Below are positions 1 through 8,061 of a stretch of 64,000 nt of DNA, piece by piece. Origin of the DNA: JAICQM01 sp963781555 (GTDB lineage: Bacteria; Chloroflexota; Limnocylindria; QHBO01); assembly GCA_963781555.1 (NCBI GenBank), contig CAWAGB010000006.1:682001-746000 (forward strand), written 5' to 3'. The translations under genes and the position numbers were made by a program. Position 1 is the first letter of the stretch; each line of letters starts with the position of its first letter. The notes below the pieces were generated by a model. That model saw nothing but the letters and a program-made list of their open reading frames with translations. It ran no database searches and was not told the origin of the DNA.

Positions 1-705
1 GCGGCTCCGTTGCTCGTTCACGAGAAGGCGATCTACATCCACGAGGGCATCCAGCACCACGTCGACCGCCTCGATTGGGAGGAGCGCAAGGCGTACGTGA
101 CGCGGACCGACGTCGACTACTACACCGATGCGGATCTCGGCATCACGCTCAAGGTCCTCGAGGTTCTTGACGAGGCCGATGTGCCACCGGCCGGCTTTCG
201 CCAGCGCGGCGAGGTGATGGTCGCCTGGAAGGTGACCATGTTCAAGAAGGTCAAGTTCCACACCCACGAGAACGTCGGCTGGGGCTCGATCAGCATCCCC
301 GAACAGGAGATGCACACCGCCGCCTGCTGGCTCGTGCCACCGGCGGACCTGGTGAACCGCTACGACCGCGACACGCTCGACGGCGCGCTGATCGGGCTGG
401 CGCGGGTGGCCCGCACCACGGGTGCGCTGCTGCTGATGTGCGACCCACGCGATCTGGGGGTGCTGGCCCAGGTGCAGGCACCGTTCACCGGGCGCCCGAC
501 GCTGTACTTGTACGATGCGACGCCGGGCGGGGTCGGCCTCACCGAGCGCCTCTTCACCCTCGTCGACGAGCTGGTTCGCGTGTGCCGCGAGGCGGTCGAG
601 TCGTGCCCCTGCACCGACGGGTGCCCCGCCTGCGTGGGTCCCGCCATCGAGGTCGGCCATCGGGGGAAGGCCGTCGTCATCGAGCTGCTCGCGGGGATGG
701 CCTGA
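1..705 (+). CDS. mrfA: MrfA-type DEAD/DEAH-box DNA helicase, C-terminal part (5' end outside window)
   Basis: The reading frame is open from base 1, so this is the 3' end of a longer gene. The visible 234 or so residues match the C-terminal DUF1998-type region of YprA/MrfA helicases. Four clustered cysteines (codons at 604, 610, 622 and 631, pattern CxCxxxCxxC) form the expected metal-binding site. In Bacillus subtilis MrfA is a 3'-5' DNA helicase that works with the exonuclease MrfB in mitomycin C lesion repair. The gene that starts 3 bases downstream is an MrfB homologue, which supports this assignment. The helicase motor motifs lie outside the window and cannot be checked. A generic DEAD-box helicase of the same family is the only real alternative. 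Confidence 0.85.
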   Translation, partial: AAPLLVHEKAIYIHEGIQHHVDRLDWEERKAYVTRTDVDYYTDADLGITLKVLEVLDEADVPPAGFRQRGEVMVAWKVTMFKKVKFHTHENVGWGSISIPEQEMHTAACWLVPPADLVNRYDRDTLDGALIGLARVARTTGALLLMCDPRDLGVLAQVQAPFTGRPTLYLYDATPGGVGLTERLFTLVDELVRVCREAVESCPCTDGCPACVGPAIEVGHRGKAVVIELLAGMA

Positions 706-708
706 CCC

Positions 709-1935
709 GTGGTCGCATCCCGGAGCCTCGTCGAGCGCCTCGCCGCCGTGCGGGGGGAGCGGCCCGTGCCGCTCCCCCCGGCCAGACCCGCGGCGGACGA
801 CCGTGCCGCGGGCCTCGCCCGTTGGCTCGGGGCGGATCTCCACGTCGCCGAATTGGGCCGGGTGGTGCTTGTCGAACGCTCCATCCCGCTCGATGCGGCG
901 ACCGTCGCCGCCCTCGAGGACCTGCCACGCGCGGCCTACGTGGACACAGAGACCACCGGCCTCTCGACCGGCGCCGGCACCGTTGCCTTCCTGGTGGCCA
1001 TCGGCACGCTGGAGGGCGACCGGCTCCGCGTTCGGCAGCTGCTGCTCCCCGATTACCCGGACGAAGGTGCGCTCCTGCGGCTGGTGATGGCCGACCTCGG
1101 CCGTGTCGATCGTCTGGTCAGCTACAACGGGCGCACGTACGACCTGCCGCTACTCGTCGCGCGTCTGACGGTGCACGGCCTCTTCACCGCGATGAGTGGC
1201 ATGCCGGGACGCCATGATGACCTGCTGCCCGTCTCGCGGCGCCTCTTCCGCCGTCCGCTGGGGTCGGCCCGGCTGGCGGACATTGAACGCGGGGTACTGG
1301 GCATCGAGCGTGCTGCGGACCTACCCGGATCCGAGGTCCCGGGCCGCTGGTTCGGCTACCTGCGCGGCGGGTCGCCGGACCTGCTGGCCGACGTGCTCGA
1401 CCACAACCTGCAGGACGTCGCGAGCCTCGCTCTGCTGGAGGCGGAGATCATCCGCCTGCGCCGCGGGGGTTGGCGAGAAGCGCCGGTGCTTGATCCGCGC
1501 GGCATGGTCGCGGAGCTCCTCCGTGACGGCGCGGCGGCCGATTCGATGGAACTGCTCGCCGGTGCGCTGCAGGCCAGCCTCGACCGTGACGAGGACGTAT
1601 CGCTTCGCCGCCTTGCGAGCCGTTTGCTGGTGGCGGCCGGTGATGTCGAGCGAGCCGAGGAGGTGTGGCACGAGGCGACGCACCGTGCCTCCGTGCAGGC
1701 GGCCGCCGCATGGGTCGAAGTGGCACGTATCCGCGAACGGCATCGCAATGACCTGTCGGGCGCGCTCGAGGCTGCCGCGGCCGCTTCTCGCGTGCTCGAC
1801 GTCGCATTTGCCCTGGGTCGCGGCGGGTCCGTTGCGGAGATCGGCCGGGCCAGGCTGATCGTGGATGGCCGGCTGCGCCGGCTGCGCCGCTGGGTGGCAG
1901 CGCGGGAACGTCGCTCGCGGAGGTCGGCCGCCTAG
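709..1935 (+). CDS. mrfB: MrfB-like DEDDh 3'-5' exonuclease (ribonuclease H-like) with C-terminal helical repeats
   Basis: The 408-residue product starts at a GTG three bases after the helicase stop, so the two are translationally linked. Residues about 75-245 form a ribonuclease H-like exonuclease domain: DTET at 79-82 (Exo I), a SYNGRTYDLP segment (Exo II) and a downstream HNLQDV segment with the last acidic residue. The C-terminal 150 residues are Ala/Arg/Leu-rich and helical, as in the TPR part of YprB. In B. subtilis MrfB removes DNA during excision repair of mitomycin C adducts together with MrfA. Family membership is secure; the repair role here is inferred from the family and from the preserved mrfA-mrfB pair. 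Confidence 0.85.
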   Translation: MVASRSLVERLAAVRGERPVPLPPARPAADDRAAGLARWLGADLHVAELGRVVLVERSIPLDAATVAALEDLPRAAYVDTETTGLSTGAGTVAFLVAIGTLEGDRLRVRQLLLPDYPDEGALLRLVMADLGRVDRLVSYNGRTYDLPLLVARLTVHGLFTAMSGMPGRHDDLLPVSRRLFRRPLGSARLADIERGVLGIERAADLPGSEVPGRWFGYLRGGSPDLLADVLDHNLQDVASLALLEAEIIRLRRGGWREAPVLDPRGMVAELLRDGAAADSMELLAGALQASLDRDEDVSLRRLASRLLVAAGDVERAEEVWHEATHRASVQAAAAWVEVARIRERHRNDLSGALEAAAAASRVLDVAFALGRGGSVAEIGRARLIVDGRLRRLRRWVAARERRSRRSAA

Positions 1936-1945
1936 CGCCCGGCGT

Positions 1946-3574
1946 TCAGAGAAGGTGGACGAAGCCGGGACCACCGATGGGCAGCCCCGGGTCGAGGGCC
2001 ATTGCGCGGCCCCCGGCGTACAGGTGTGGCGCATGAACCGACGCTGGATCGGCGCCGGTGAAGCGCGCGATCGGCGTATGCCCATGCAGCACGCGGGCGC
2101 CACCGAAGCGGGCGAGCATGCGTGCCGCCAGGCTCGGGTCGTCGCGCAGCGAGAAGCGCTCCGTCATGACGCCAAGCAGCCCGTCCCACGTCACCGGATC
2201 GGGCTCGGCCATCATCGCCGCCAAGCGCTCGTTGGCCTCGCCGACGGTCTGCCCAAGGGAGAGGTAGAGGCCGGCGTCGGCGTGGACCAGCAAGGCGTCG
2301 GAGACACGGACCATGGCCGGCAGCCCCGCGAGCCACGCCGCGTCTTCGTCGGTAATGCGATCAAGGTCCTCGGCGATGCCGCCGTTGCCGATCCAGTCCT
2401 CCCGGAATGTGGCGAAGGGCCCGCTCGACGCCTCGTTGGGCATGGCACGCGCAGCCAGCATGAGGACCTCGTGATTGCCGAGGACTGATCCGACGCGGCC
2501 GCCGACTGCTTCCGCCTCTCCCGCAAGGCGTCGGAGAAGCTTGACCACCTTCGAGCCTCCGGTCCCGCGATCGACCAGGTCGCCGAGACACCACAGCTCG
2601 TCACGTCCCCCGCTCCAGGCGCCATCCCCGTCGATCAGCTGCGCGTCGCGGAGCAGGCTCACGAATCGCCGATCCATTCCGTGCACGTCGCCGAGGATCA
2701 CCATCCGTCGGTCGCTGCGCGCGGCCAGCATCTCGGCCACGCCTGCCGCCGCGTCCCGTGCAGCCCCGAGCGGGTCGCGCCCCCGCCCCATCGCGCCCAG
2801 CAGCAGGGCCGCATAGGCGTCACCGGCGCCGACCATCGGAACGTCGCGCACGACCCTGGGCACGCCCAAGCGGGTCCGTGTGCCGGTGCCTGCCCCGTCC
2901 AGCCATGCGCCATGGTCCGCATCGGTCACGATCAGGGTCGGATCGGGCCCGATTGCTGCGCGCAGCGCGTCCAGCTGCGCCTTCGGCTCGTCGCCATCGG
3001 CGAGCAGATCTTCCCGGCTGGCGATCAGCACGTCGCACTCGGCGAGCCGCGCCGCCAATGGTGGCGGGATGGACGAGACGGGCCGGGAGCGGACCAGGTC
3101 GTCCGGTGCGAGATCGCGCAGCCAGCCCTGGAGGATCGCGCCGCGCACCGCGCCCTCATAGACCTGGTGCCCGAGCTCCGGCCCGAGCTCGTCGGCCACC
3201 GGGGCATAGAGCACGGCGCGAGGCGCGAGGCCGCGCGAGGGCGCCACCAACGGCGTCGCCGGAACCTCCAGCCAGAGCCGTCGGCCCGCTGGAGTCTCCT
3301 CGTGGCGGAACGTGAGCGTGGCTGCTGCCCGGTCGACGTGGACCGCTGCGATCTCGCTCAACCGCCGGACCCCGGCTGCTGCGGTGGGTTCCGGGCCGGC
3401 GTTTGCCACCACCCCGATTCGATAGCCGGCATCCACCGCGGCCTGCGTCGCATGCAGGACCGACCCGCCGGCAGCCAGGCTGCCGTCGGCGAAGCGGTCG
3501 ATGGTCAGCGAGCCGACGACGAGCAGGTCGAGGGGCGCCGAAGGCCAGTCGGACTGGGGCGAATCGGTCAGCAT
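1946..3574 (-). CDS. PfkB-family sugar/nucleoside kinase fused to calcineurin-like metallophosphoesterase
   Basis: One uninterrupted 542-residue frame holds two enzymes. Residues 14-285 are a PfkB (ribokinase-like) kinase with an N-terminal VVGSLTIDR strand, a GG loop and the anion-hole/catalytic motif GAGDAY at 249-254 (Asp252 is the expected base). Residues 291-542 are a calcineurin-like phosphoesterase with GDVHG (295-299), GDLVDRG (331-337), GNHE (366-369), a HAD segment (431) and HGHT (498-501), all metal-ligand motifs intact. The phosphatase half most resembles PrpA/ApaH-type enzymes. Both halves look catalytically complete. The substrate is unknown; a kinase and phosphatase acting on related phospho-compounds is only a guess. 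It is divergent from the small gene at 3592, with 17 bases between the starts. Confidence 0.85.
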   Translation of the reverse strand: MLTDSPQSDWPSAPLDLLVVGSLTIDRFADGSLAAGGSVLHATQAAVDAGYRIGVVANAGPEPTAAAGVRRLSEIAAVHVDRAAATLTFRHEETPAGRRLWLEVPATPLVAPSRGLAPRAVLYAPVADELGPELGHQVYEGAVRGAILQGWLRDLAPDDLVRSRPVSSIPPPLAARLAECDVLIASREDLLADGDEPKAQLDALRAAIGPDPTLIVTDADHGAWLDGAGTGTRTRLGVPRVVRDVPMVGAGDAYAALLLGAMGRGRDPLGAARDAAAGVAEMLAARSDRRMVILGDVHGMDRRFVSLLRDAQLIDGDGAWSGGRDELWCLGDLVDRGTGGSKVVKLLRRLAGEAEAVGGRVGSVLGNHEVLMLAARAMPNEASSGPFATFREDWIGNGGIAEDLDRITDEDAAWLAGLPAMVRVSDALLVHADAGLYLSLGQTVGEANERLAAMMAEPDPVTWDGLLGVMTERFSLRDDPSLAARMLARFGGARVLHGHTPIARFTGADPASVHAPHLYAGGRAMALDPGLPIGGPGFVHLL

Positions 3575-3579
3575 CGGGC

Positions 3580-3585
3580 TATCAT
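3580..3585 (+). promoter_or_regulatory. -10 box of leaderless promoter for the 108-aa gene
   Basis: GGCTATCAT ends 6 bases before the GTG start at 3592, so transcription should begin at or next to the start codon. No SD sequence is present. Confidence 0.55.
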
Positions 3586-3591
3586 CGGGCA

Positions 3592-3918
3592 GTGAAGAGT
3601 CTGTATTTCTACGAGCTCCACGAGGGCGAGGACGACCTCTTCTCGGACGCGTTGCTGGTGAGCGAGGAGGAGCACACCCCCGGCGCCTTCGACGGCCTGG
3701 TGCGTACCGCGCGCGCTGCCGTCATCGAGACCTTCGAGGAGGACACCCTGGTCGAGGCCATCGCCCGCGAGCTGGAGCGCAGCCACGGGTTCACCTACAT
3801 CGGTGACGAGAAGCTGAGCGCCAGCATGAACGTCGGCCTCGAGGATGAAGACCTCTACCTCGTCGAGGGCGCCAACGATTTCCGCAGCATCGTCGTCGAG
3901 CTCGACCGAACCAGCTGA
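3592..3918 (+). CDS. Small acidic protein of unknown function
   Basis: A 108-residue product rich in Glu and Asp, with no membrane segment, Cys cluster or recognised motif. The start is chosen as the GTG at 3592 because a -10-like TATCAT lies 6 bases upstream and the reading frame further upstream overlaps the divergent kinase gene. The sequence alternates predicted strands and helices (start KSLYFYELHEG, end VVELDRTS), compatible with a compact alpha/beta fold. It stands alone, followed by the convergent ychF. I do not recognise the family. The low Arg and high Glu content and clean codon use argue that it is real. Confidence 0.65.
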   Translation: MKSLYFYELHEGEDDLFSDALLVSEEEHTPGAFDGLVRTARAAVIETFEEDTLVEAIARELERSHGFTYIGDEKLSASMNVGLEDEDLYLVEGANDFRSIVVELDRTS

Positions 3919-3936
3919 CCGATGCATCGCGCGCCC

Positions 3937-5028
3937 TCAGCGCGCGACGTTGAAGAGGACCTGGATCACGTCCCCGTCCTGGACCTGGTACGCCTTGCCC
4001 TCGGAGCGCAGCACCCCATGCTTGCGTGCCTCGGCGAACGACCCGAGCTTCAGCAGGTCATCCATGCCGACCACCTCGGCGCGAATGAATCCGCGGGCCA
4101 GGTCCGAGTGGATGGCGCCCGCCGCGTCGACGGCACTGTCGCCGCGATGGATCGTCCACGCCCGCACCTCGTCCTCGCCGGCGGTGAAGAACGGGAACAG
4201 GCCGAGCAGCTCGTAGGTCATGCGCACCACGCGACCGCGGGAGGCCTCCGCGATTCCCAGGTCCTCCATGAAGAGCGCAGCGTCGTCCGACGGCAGCTGT
4301 GCCAGCTCCGCCTCGATCTTGCCCGCCAGAGCGGCCACCGCGCTCGCCCGCTGGCCGTAGCGCTCGACGCCCGCCGCCTCGAGGGCCGGCGCCTCCGGGA
4401 GGCGGGCCTCGTCGATGTTGAGCACCACCAGCACGGGCTTCTGGGTAAGGAAGCGGTAGCCGCGCAGGAGACGCTCCTCGTCGTCGGTGAGCTGCACCTC
4501 GCGCAGCGCGCGACCCTCCTCGAGGTGCGGCTGCAGCCGCGCCAGCACGTCCTCCTCGAGCCGGGCCGACTCGCGCTCCGCGGGCGTCCCGTGGCGGCCC
4601 TGGGTGCGCAGCCGCTCCAGCCGCTTCTCGATGACCCCGAGATCGGCGACGGTGAACTCGAGATCCATCTCCTCCACGTCGCGCCACGGATCGGCGGGCG
4701 TGCCGCCCTCGTCGGCAAAGGCGCGCGCCACGTGGAGCAACGCGTCGGCGTTTCGGATGAGGGCCAGCACATCCGGCTGGACGGTCCCCTCGCGCGTGGC
4801 ACCGGCGGGGAGGGCAACGTCGACGTAGGTGACGTCGGCCGGGGTGGTCTTGCGCGGCTTGAAGAGCATCGAGAGCGCATCGAGCCGCTCGTCCGGCACC
4901 TTTACCACGCCCACGTTCGGGGCGGCACGGCCCCCCGAGAAGGTGCCGGTCTCGGCGCTGCCGCCGGTGAGCGCGTTGTAGACCGTGGTCTTGCCGCTGC
5001 CGGGGAGCCCGACGATCGTGACCTGCAT
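3937..5028 (-). CDS. ychF: Redox-regulated ATPase YchF (OLA1-type, Obg-related)
   Basis: The product has 363 residues, the usual length of YchF. The P-loop GLPGSGKTT is at residues 8-16. The nucleotide-specificity motif reads NIDE instead of NKxD, the known YchF deviation that makes the protein prefer ATP over GTP. A central coiled helical hairpin (about 140-190) follows, and the C-terminal 80 residues are a TGS domain ending in VIQVLFNVAR. YchF/OLA1 proteins bind the ribosome and affect translation and the oxidative stress response. The gene starts 3 bases after the stop of the upstream 2-hydroxyacid dehydrogenase gene and is the last gene of the minus-strand run. Confidence 0.95.
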   Translation of the reverse strand: MQVTIVGLPGSGKTTVYNALTGGSAETGTFSGGRAAPNVGVVKVPDERLDALSMLFKPRKTTPADVTYVDVALPAGATREGTVQPDVLALIRNADALLHVARAFADEGGTPADPWRDVEEMDLEFTVADLGVIEKRLERLRTQGRHGTPAERESARLEEDVLARLQPHLEEGRALREVQLTDDEERLLRGYRFLTQKPVLVVLNIDEARLPEAPALEAAGVERYGQRASAVAALAGKIEAELAQLPSDDAALFMEDLGIAEASRGRVVRMTYELLGLFPFFTAGEDEVRAWTIHRGDSAVDAAGAIHSDLARGFIRAEVVGMDDLLKLGSFAEARKHGVLRSEGKAYQVQDGDVIQVLFNVAR

Positions 5029-5031
5029 CGG

Positions 5032-6036
5032 CTAGTAGCCCGCCTCCAGGTCGACGACGTTGCGGAGCGGCTCGCCGGCAACAAAATGGCGGAGATTTTC
5101 CACGAAGAGGTCAAGGCTGCGGTCGAGAACCTGGTCGCTGGCCCACGACGTGTGCGGAGTGATGATCAGGTTCGGCGCGTCGTACAGCGGCGAGTCGGAC
5201 GGCAGCGGCTCATCGGTGAAGACGTCGAGCACGGCACCACCGATCCACCCGGCCTCCAGCGCTCGGCGCAGCGCGATCTCGTCGATCAGCCGCCCGCGCG
5301 CGACGTTGTACAGCCAGGCCCCCTCCTTCATCTCCTGCATCTCATGGCCGCCGATGAGACCGGCCGTCTCTTCGGTGAGCGGCGCGGTGACGACCACCGC
5401 GTCTGACCGGCGCAGCAGGTCGTCGAGTCGATCCAGGCCCAGCAGCTCCACGTTGGGATGGTCGCCCGCACCGCGCTCCGGATGGCGGCGAGTCGCGATG
5501 ATTGGCGTCCCGAACGGCGCCAGCAGTCGCGCCAGCTCGGCACCGATGCTGCCAAAGCCGACGATCCCGACCGTGATCCCCGCCAGCTCGCGGCCAGGCA
5601 GCGGCTGCCAGGTGCGCTCGCGCTGGAGCTCCATCAGCTGCGGGAGGCGGCGCTGGACGGCAAGCAGCATCATCACCAGGTACTCGGCAATGGGCCGTGA
5701 GAAGACGCCGCGGCCGTTGGTCACGGTCAGTCCACGCGACTGCACGAGCGGCGTCGCGACGCGCTCCACGCCGGCGGAGTAGGAGTGGATCCACTCCAGG
5801 TTGGGACTCCGGCCCACCACGTGGTCAAGGACGGAGGCCGGCATGCCGCCGCGGAACAGGACCCGCGCCGCCTCGAGGGCCGACGAGTCGTCGTCCGCCT
5901 CGACATGCACCCGTCCGTCGCGGCTGAGCTGGACGAAGCGGGCACCGTCCACCTCCTCGATCCGGGCGATCGCGTCGGGCGGCAGCGGTCCGCCGAAGAC
6001 CGGGGTGCCCAGGACGACGAACCGGTCGGCGCTCAG
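5032..6036 (-). CDS. D-isomer-specific 2-hydroxyacid dehydrogenase, probable CTG start
   Basis: The product is an NAD(P)-dependent 2-hydroxyacid dehydrogenase of about 334 residues. It has a Rossmann core with GxGxxG (TVGIVGFGSIGAE), NVARG carrying the substrate-binding Arg, a DVFTDEPLP segment and a PHTSW segment with the catalytic His. No ATG, GTG or TTG occurs in frame near the domain start. The only ATG (6132) would add about 30 residues that run antisense-like through the upstream gene. A CTG at 6036 overlaps the upstream TGA (CTGA) and sits 6 bases after GGAGGT, a strong SD, so I take it as the start. The substrate (glyoxylate, hydroxypyruvate, phosphoglycerate or other) cannot be read from the sequence. 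Confidence 0.85.
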   Translation of the reverse strand: MSADRFVVLGTPVFGGPLPPDAIARIEEVDGARFVQLSRDGRVHVEADDDSSALEAARVLFRGGMPASVLDHVVGRSPNLEWIHSYSAGVERVATPLVQSRGLTVTNGRGVFSRPIAEYLVMMLLAVQRRLPQLMELQRERTWQPLPGRELAGITVGIVGFGSIGAELARLLAPFGTPIIATRRHPERGAGDHPNVELLGLDRLDDLLRRSDAVVVTAPLTEETAGLIGGHEMQEMKEGAWLYNVARGRLIDEIALRRALEAGWIGGAVLDVFTDEPLPSDSPLYDAPNLIITPHTSWASDQVLDRSLDLFVENLRHFVAGEPLRNVVDLEAGY

Positions 6037-7202
6037 CTGGGCACCTCCGACGGCATCGCGTCCATGCGGCTGACCCAGCGCGACGGGTCGTTGATCTCGT
6101 CCATCGTAGGAAGGGTGACAGGGCCGGTCCACACCCGGTTGAGGAAGGGGCGATCCCGGACCGCCAGCACGGCGTCCACGAATCGCTCGCCGGCCGCGTA
6201 CTGCTCCATCTTGAGATCGAGGCCGGTGATGCGCATGATCATCCGCTCCACGCCACCCCGCCGCTCATTGCGTCGCTCGAAGCGCGCATGGAGCTCGTGG
6301 AACCCGGGCAGGATCTGCTCGCCTGCGACGTGCATGACGTGGTTGGAGTAGCCCTCGAGCAGCGCCATCAGAGCCTGGGTGCGCTGGAAACTCGCTCGCT
6401 GCGCGGGGGTCATGATCCGCTCCAGCCAGTGGCCGTCGCCACCGCCGAGCGCGGCACCCAGACGGGACCCTAACGATGCGGAGTCGGACGCGAGCAACTC
6501 AACGGCCTCCGCGACCGATGCCGCAAAGTGATCCCGCAGCCACGGGTACGCCTCGAACTCGAACGCATGCGTCGCCTCGTGGAGGGCGATGAAGGTTCGG
6601 AACTCGTCGAGCGGGACCCGCAGGGTCGTGGCGGTGGCACGGATGTTCTGCTCCACGAAGGCGAGCCGGCCGCGCACATCAGGGGCCGCGGCGAGCAGGC
6701 TCACGTCGTACTGGCCGAGCACCTTGCGCCCGAGGAACGAGAGCAGGAAGCCGAGCTGCTCGTTCCCGATCCGTCGATTCACGATGCGTGCCAGCGCGCG
6801 CCCCGGCGTGTCGGGTCCGTGCTGCTGGCCGATGACGATGTCCTCAACACGCCCAAAGATCTGGCGGAAGGTCGCGATGTTGAGATCGATCCACTCGGTG
6901 CGATCCACCACCATCGGGCTCTCGAGAGCGGCCGGCAGCTCCGCACCAATGGCGGCCGCCACCACGGGCTCGATGCGACGCAGGGTATCGGCGTAGAAGG
7001 CAGTCGCCTCGGCGTGGTCCGCCGCGGGGATCACCGTCGCGGCCTCGCCCAACCGGCGGCGCGCGATGCGCCGCACTTCGTCCCAGTCGAGGAAGCGGGT
7101 GCCGGCGCGGCGCATGATCTCGCGCTGCGCGACCGTGGCGCCCATGGCCATCAGGCCACCGACGACGATGCCCGCCCCGAGGCGGGCCATGTTGCGTGCC
7201 AT
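6033..7202 (-). CDS. Zinc-dependent metalloprotease, DUF2342 family
   Basis: A 389-residue protein with a short hydrophobic stretch near the N-terminus (residues 8-26) and the zincin motif HEATH at 208-212. The pattern and the flanking helical segments match the DUF2342 / TIGR03624-TIGR03883 hydrolase family, known mainly from Actinobacteria and Chloroflexota, some members of which occur in coenzyme F420-containing genomes. The physiological substrate of this family is not known. A -10-like TAGACT 7 bases before the ATG overlaps the stop codon of murI, suggesting an internal leaderless promoter. The stop overlaps the start of the dehydrogenase gene by 4 bases. Confidence 0.85.
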   Translation of the reverse strand: MARNMARLGAGIVVGGLMAMGATVAQREIMRRAGTRFLDWDEVRRIARRRLGEAATVIPAADHAEATAFYADTLRRIEPVVAAAIGAELPAALESPMVVDRTEWIDLNIATFRQIFGRVEDIVIGQQHGPDTPGRALARIVNRRIGNEQLGFLLSFLGRKVLGQYDVSLLAAAPDVRGRLAFVEQNIRATATTLRVPLDEFRTFIALHEATHAFEFEAYPWLRDHFAASVAEAVELLASDSASLGSRLGAALGGGDGHWLERIMTPAQRASFQRTQALMALLEGYSNHVMHVAGEQILPGFHELHARFERRNERRGGVERMIMRITGLDLKMEQYAAGERFVDAVLAVRDRPFLNRVWTGPVTLPTMDEINDPSRWVSRMDAMPSEVPS

Positions 7203-7209
7203 GCGAGCC

Positions 7210-7215
7210 AGTCTA
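7210..7215 (-). promoter_or_regulatory. -10 box of leaderless promoter for DUF2342 gene
   Basis: GGCTAGACT ends 7 bases before the ATG at 7202 and includes the TAG stop of murI. Confidence 0.5.
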
Positions 7216-8061
7216 GCCGGGGCGGGCGGTCACCGGGCCGGCGGGTGCTAGCTCGACCGATTCGAGCGGCGGCAGCTCCTGTCCGAAGAGGCGTGACGCG
7301 ACCGTCTCGAAGGCCGCGACCGGGCCGGTCGTGGCCACGCGAACCGGGGCGGGTGCGTTACCAGACGCGCGGATCAAAAGCGCGTCGAGCAGATCCTCGA
7401 CCGCTACGGCGGTCGTGAAGGCGGAGTCCACGACTGCCACCCCCGGACCGACCTCCAGGGCGATGATCGGTCGCAGCAGCGGGTAGTGGGTGCAGCCGAG
7501 AAGGAGCGTGTCGATGGCGTCGTCGCCCGAGCGGAGCGCATCCAGGTAGGCACGAATCGCCGCGGTGACGCGGGGTCCCTCGAGCTCGCCCGCCTCGACG
7601 AGCGGCACGAGATCGGGGCACGCCTGCTGGCGCACCACGACCTGCGGGTCCGCCTCTGAGATCGCATCGGCATAGGCGCCCGATGCCACCGTTCCGGCCG
7701 TCGCCACGACGCCGACACGACCGGTGCGGGTTGCTGCCGTGGCGGCCACGGCCCCGGGTCGGATGACCCCGAGCACCGGGACCGTGGATGCGGCACGCAC
7801 CTGCGGGAGCGCCTGGGCTGTCGCCGTGTTGCACGCCAGGACGAGGAGCTTCACCTCCTGAGCGAGAAGCCACGCCACTGATTCGAGGGTGAAGCGGCGC
7901 ACCTCGTCCGCGGGACGCGGCCCGTACGGGGTCCGCTTGTTGTCGCCGAGGTAGATGAACCGCTCGGCGGGGAGCCGCCGTCGCAGCTCGGAGAGGACGG
8001 TCAGCCCTCCCACCCCGGAGTCGAAGACACCGATCGCCCTGTCGTCGGACCCGAGGCTCAC
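7213..8061 (-). CDS. murI: Glutamate racemase
   Basis: MurI interconverts L- and D-glutamate for peptidoglycan stem peptides. The 282-residue product carries FDSGVGGLTV at the N-terminus, the first catalytic cysteine in ACNTATA and the second in LLGCTHYPLL, in the expected order and spacing. The GTG start at 8061 overlaps the stop of the upstream CpaE-like gene (GTGA), which sets the start; the frame stays open far upstream, but that part is a shadow of the neighbour. D-Glu supply fits the PBP/SEDS genes elsewhere in the window, though they are not adjacent. Confidence 0.95.
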   Translation of the reverse strand: MSLGSDDRAIGVFDSGVGGLTVLSELRRRLPAERFIYLGDNKRTPYGPRPADEVRRFTLESVAWLLAQEVKLLVLACNTATAQALPQVRAASTVPVLGVIRPGAVAATAATRTGRVGVVATAGTVASGAYADAISEADPQVVVRQQACPDLVPLVEAGELEGPRVTAAIRAYLDALRSGDDAIDTLLLGCTHYPLLRPIIALEVGPGVAVVDSAFTTAVAVEDLLDALLIRASGNAPAPVRVATTGPVAAFETVASRLFGQELPPLESVELAPAGPVTARPG

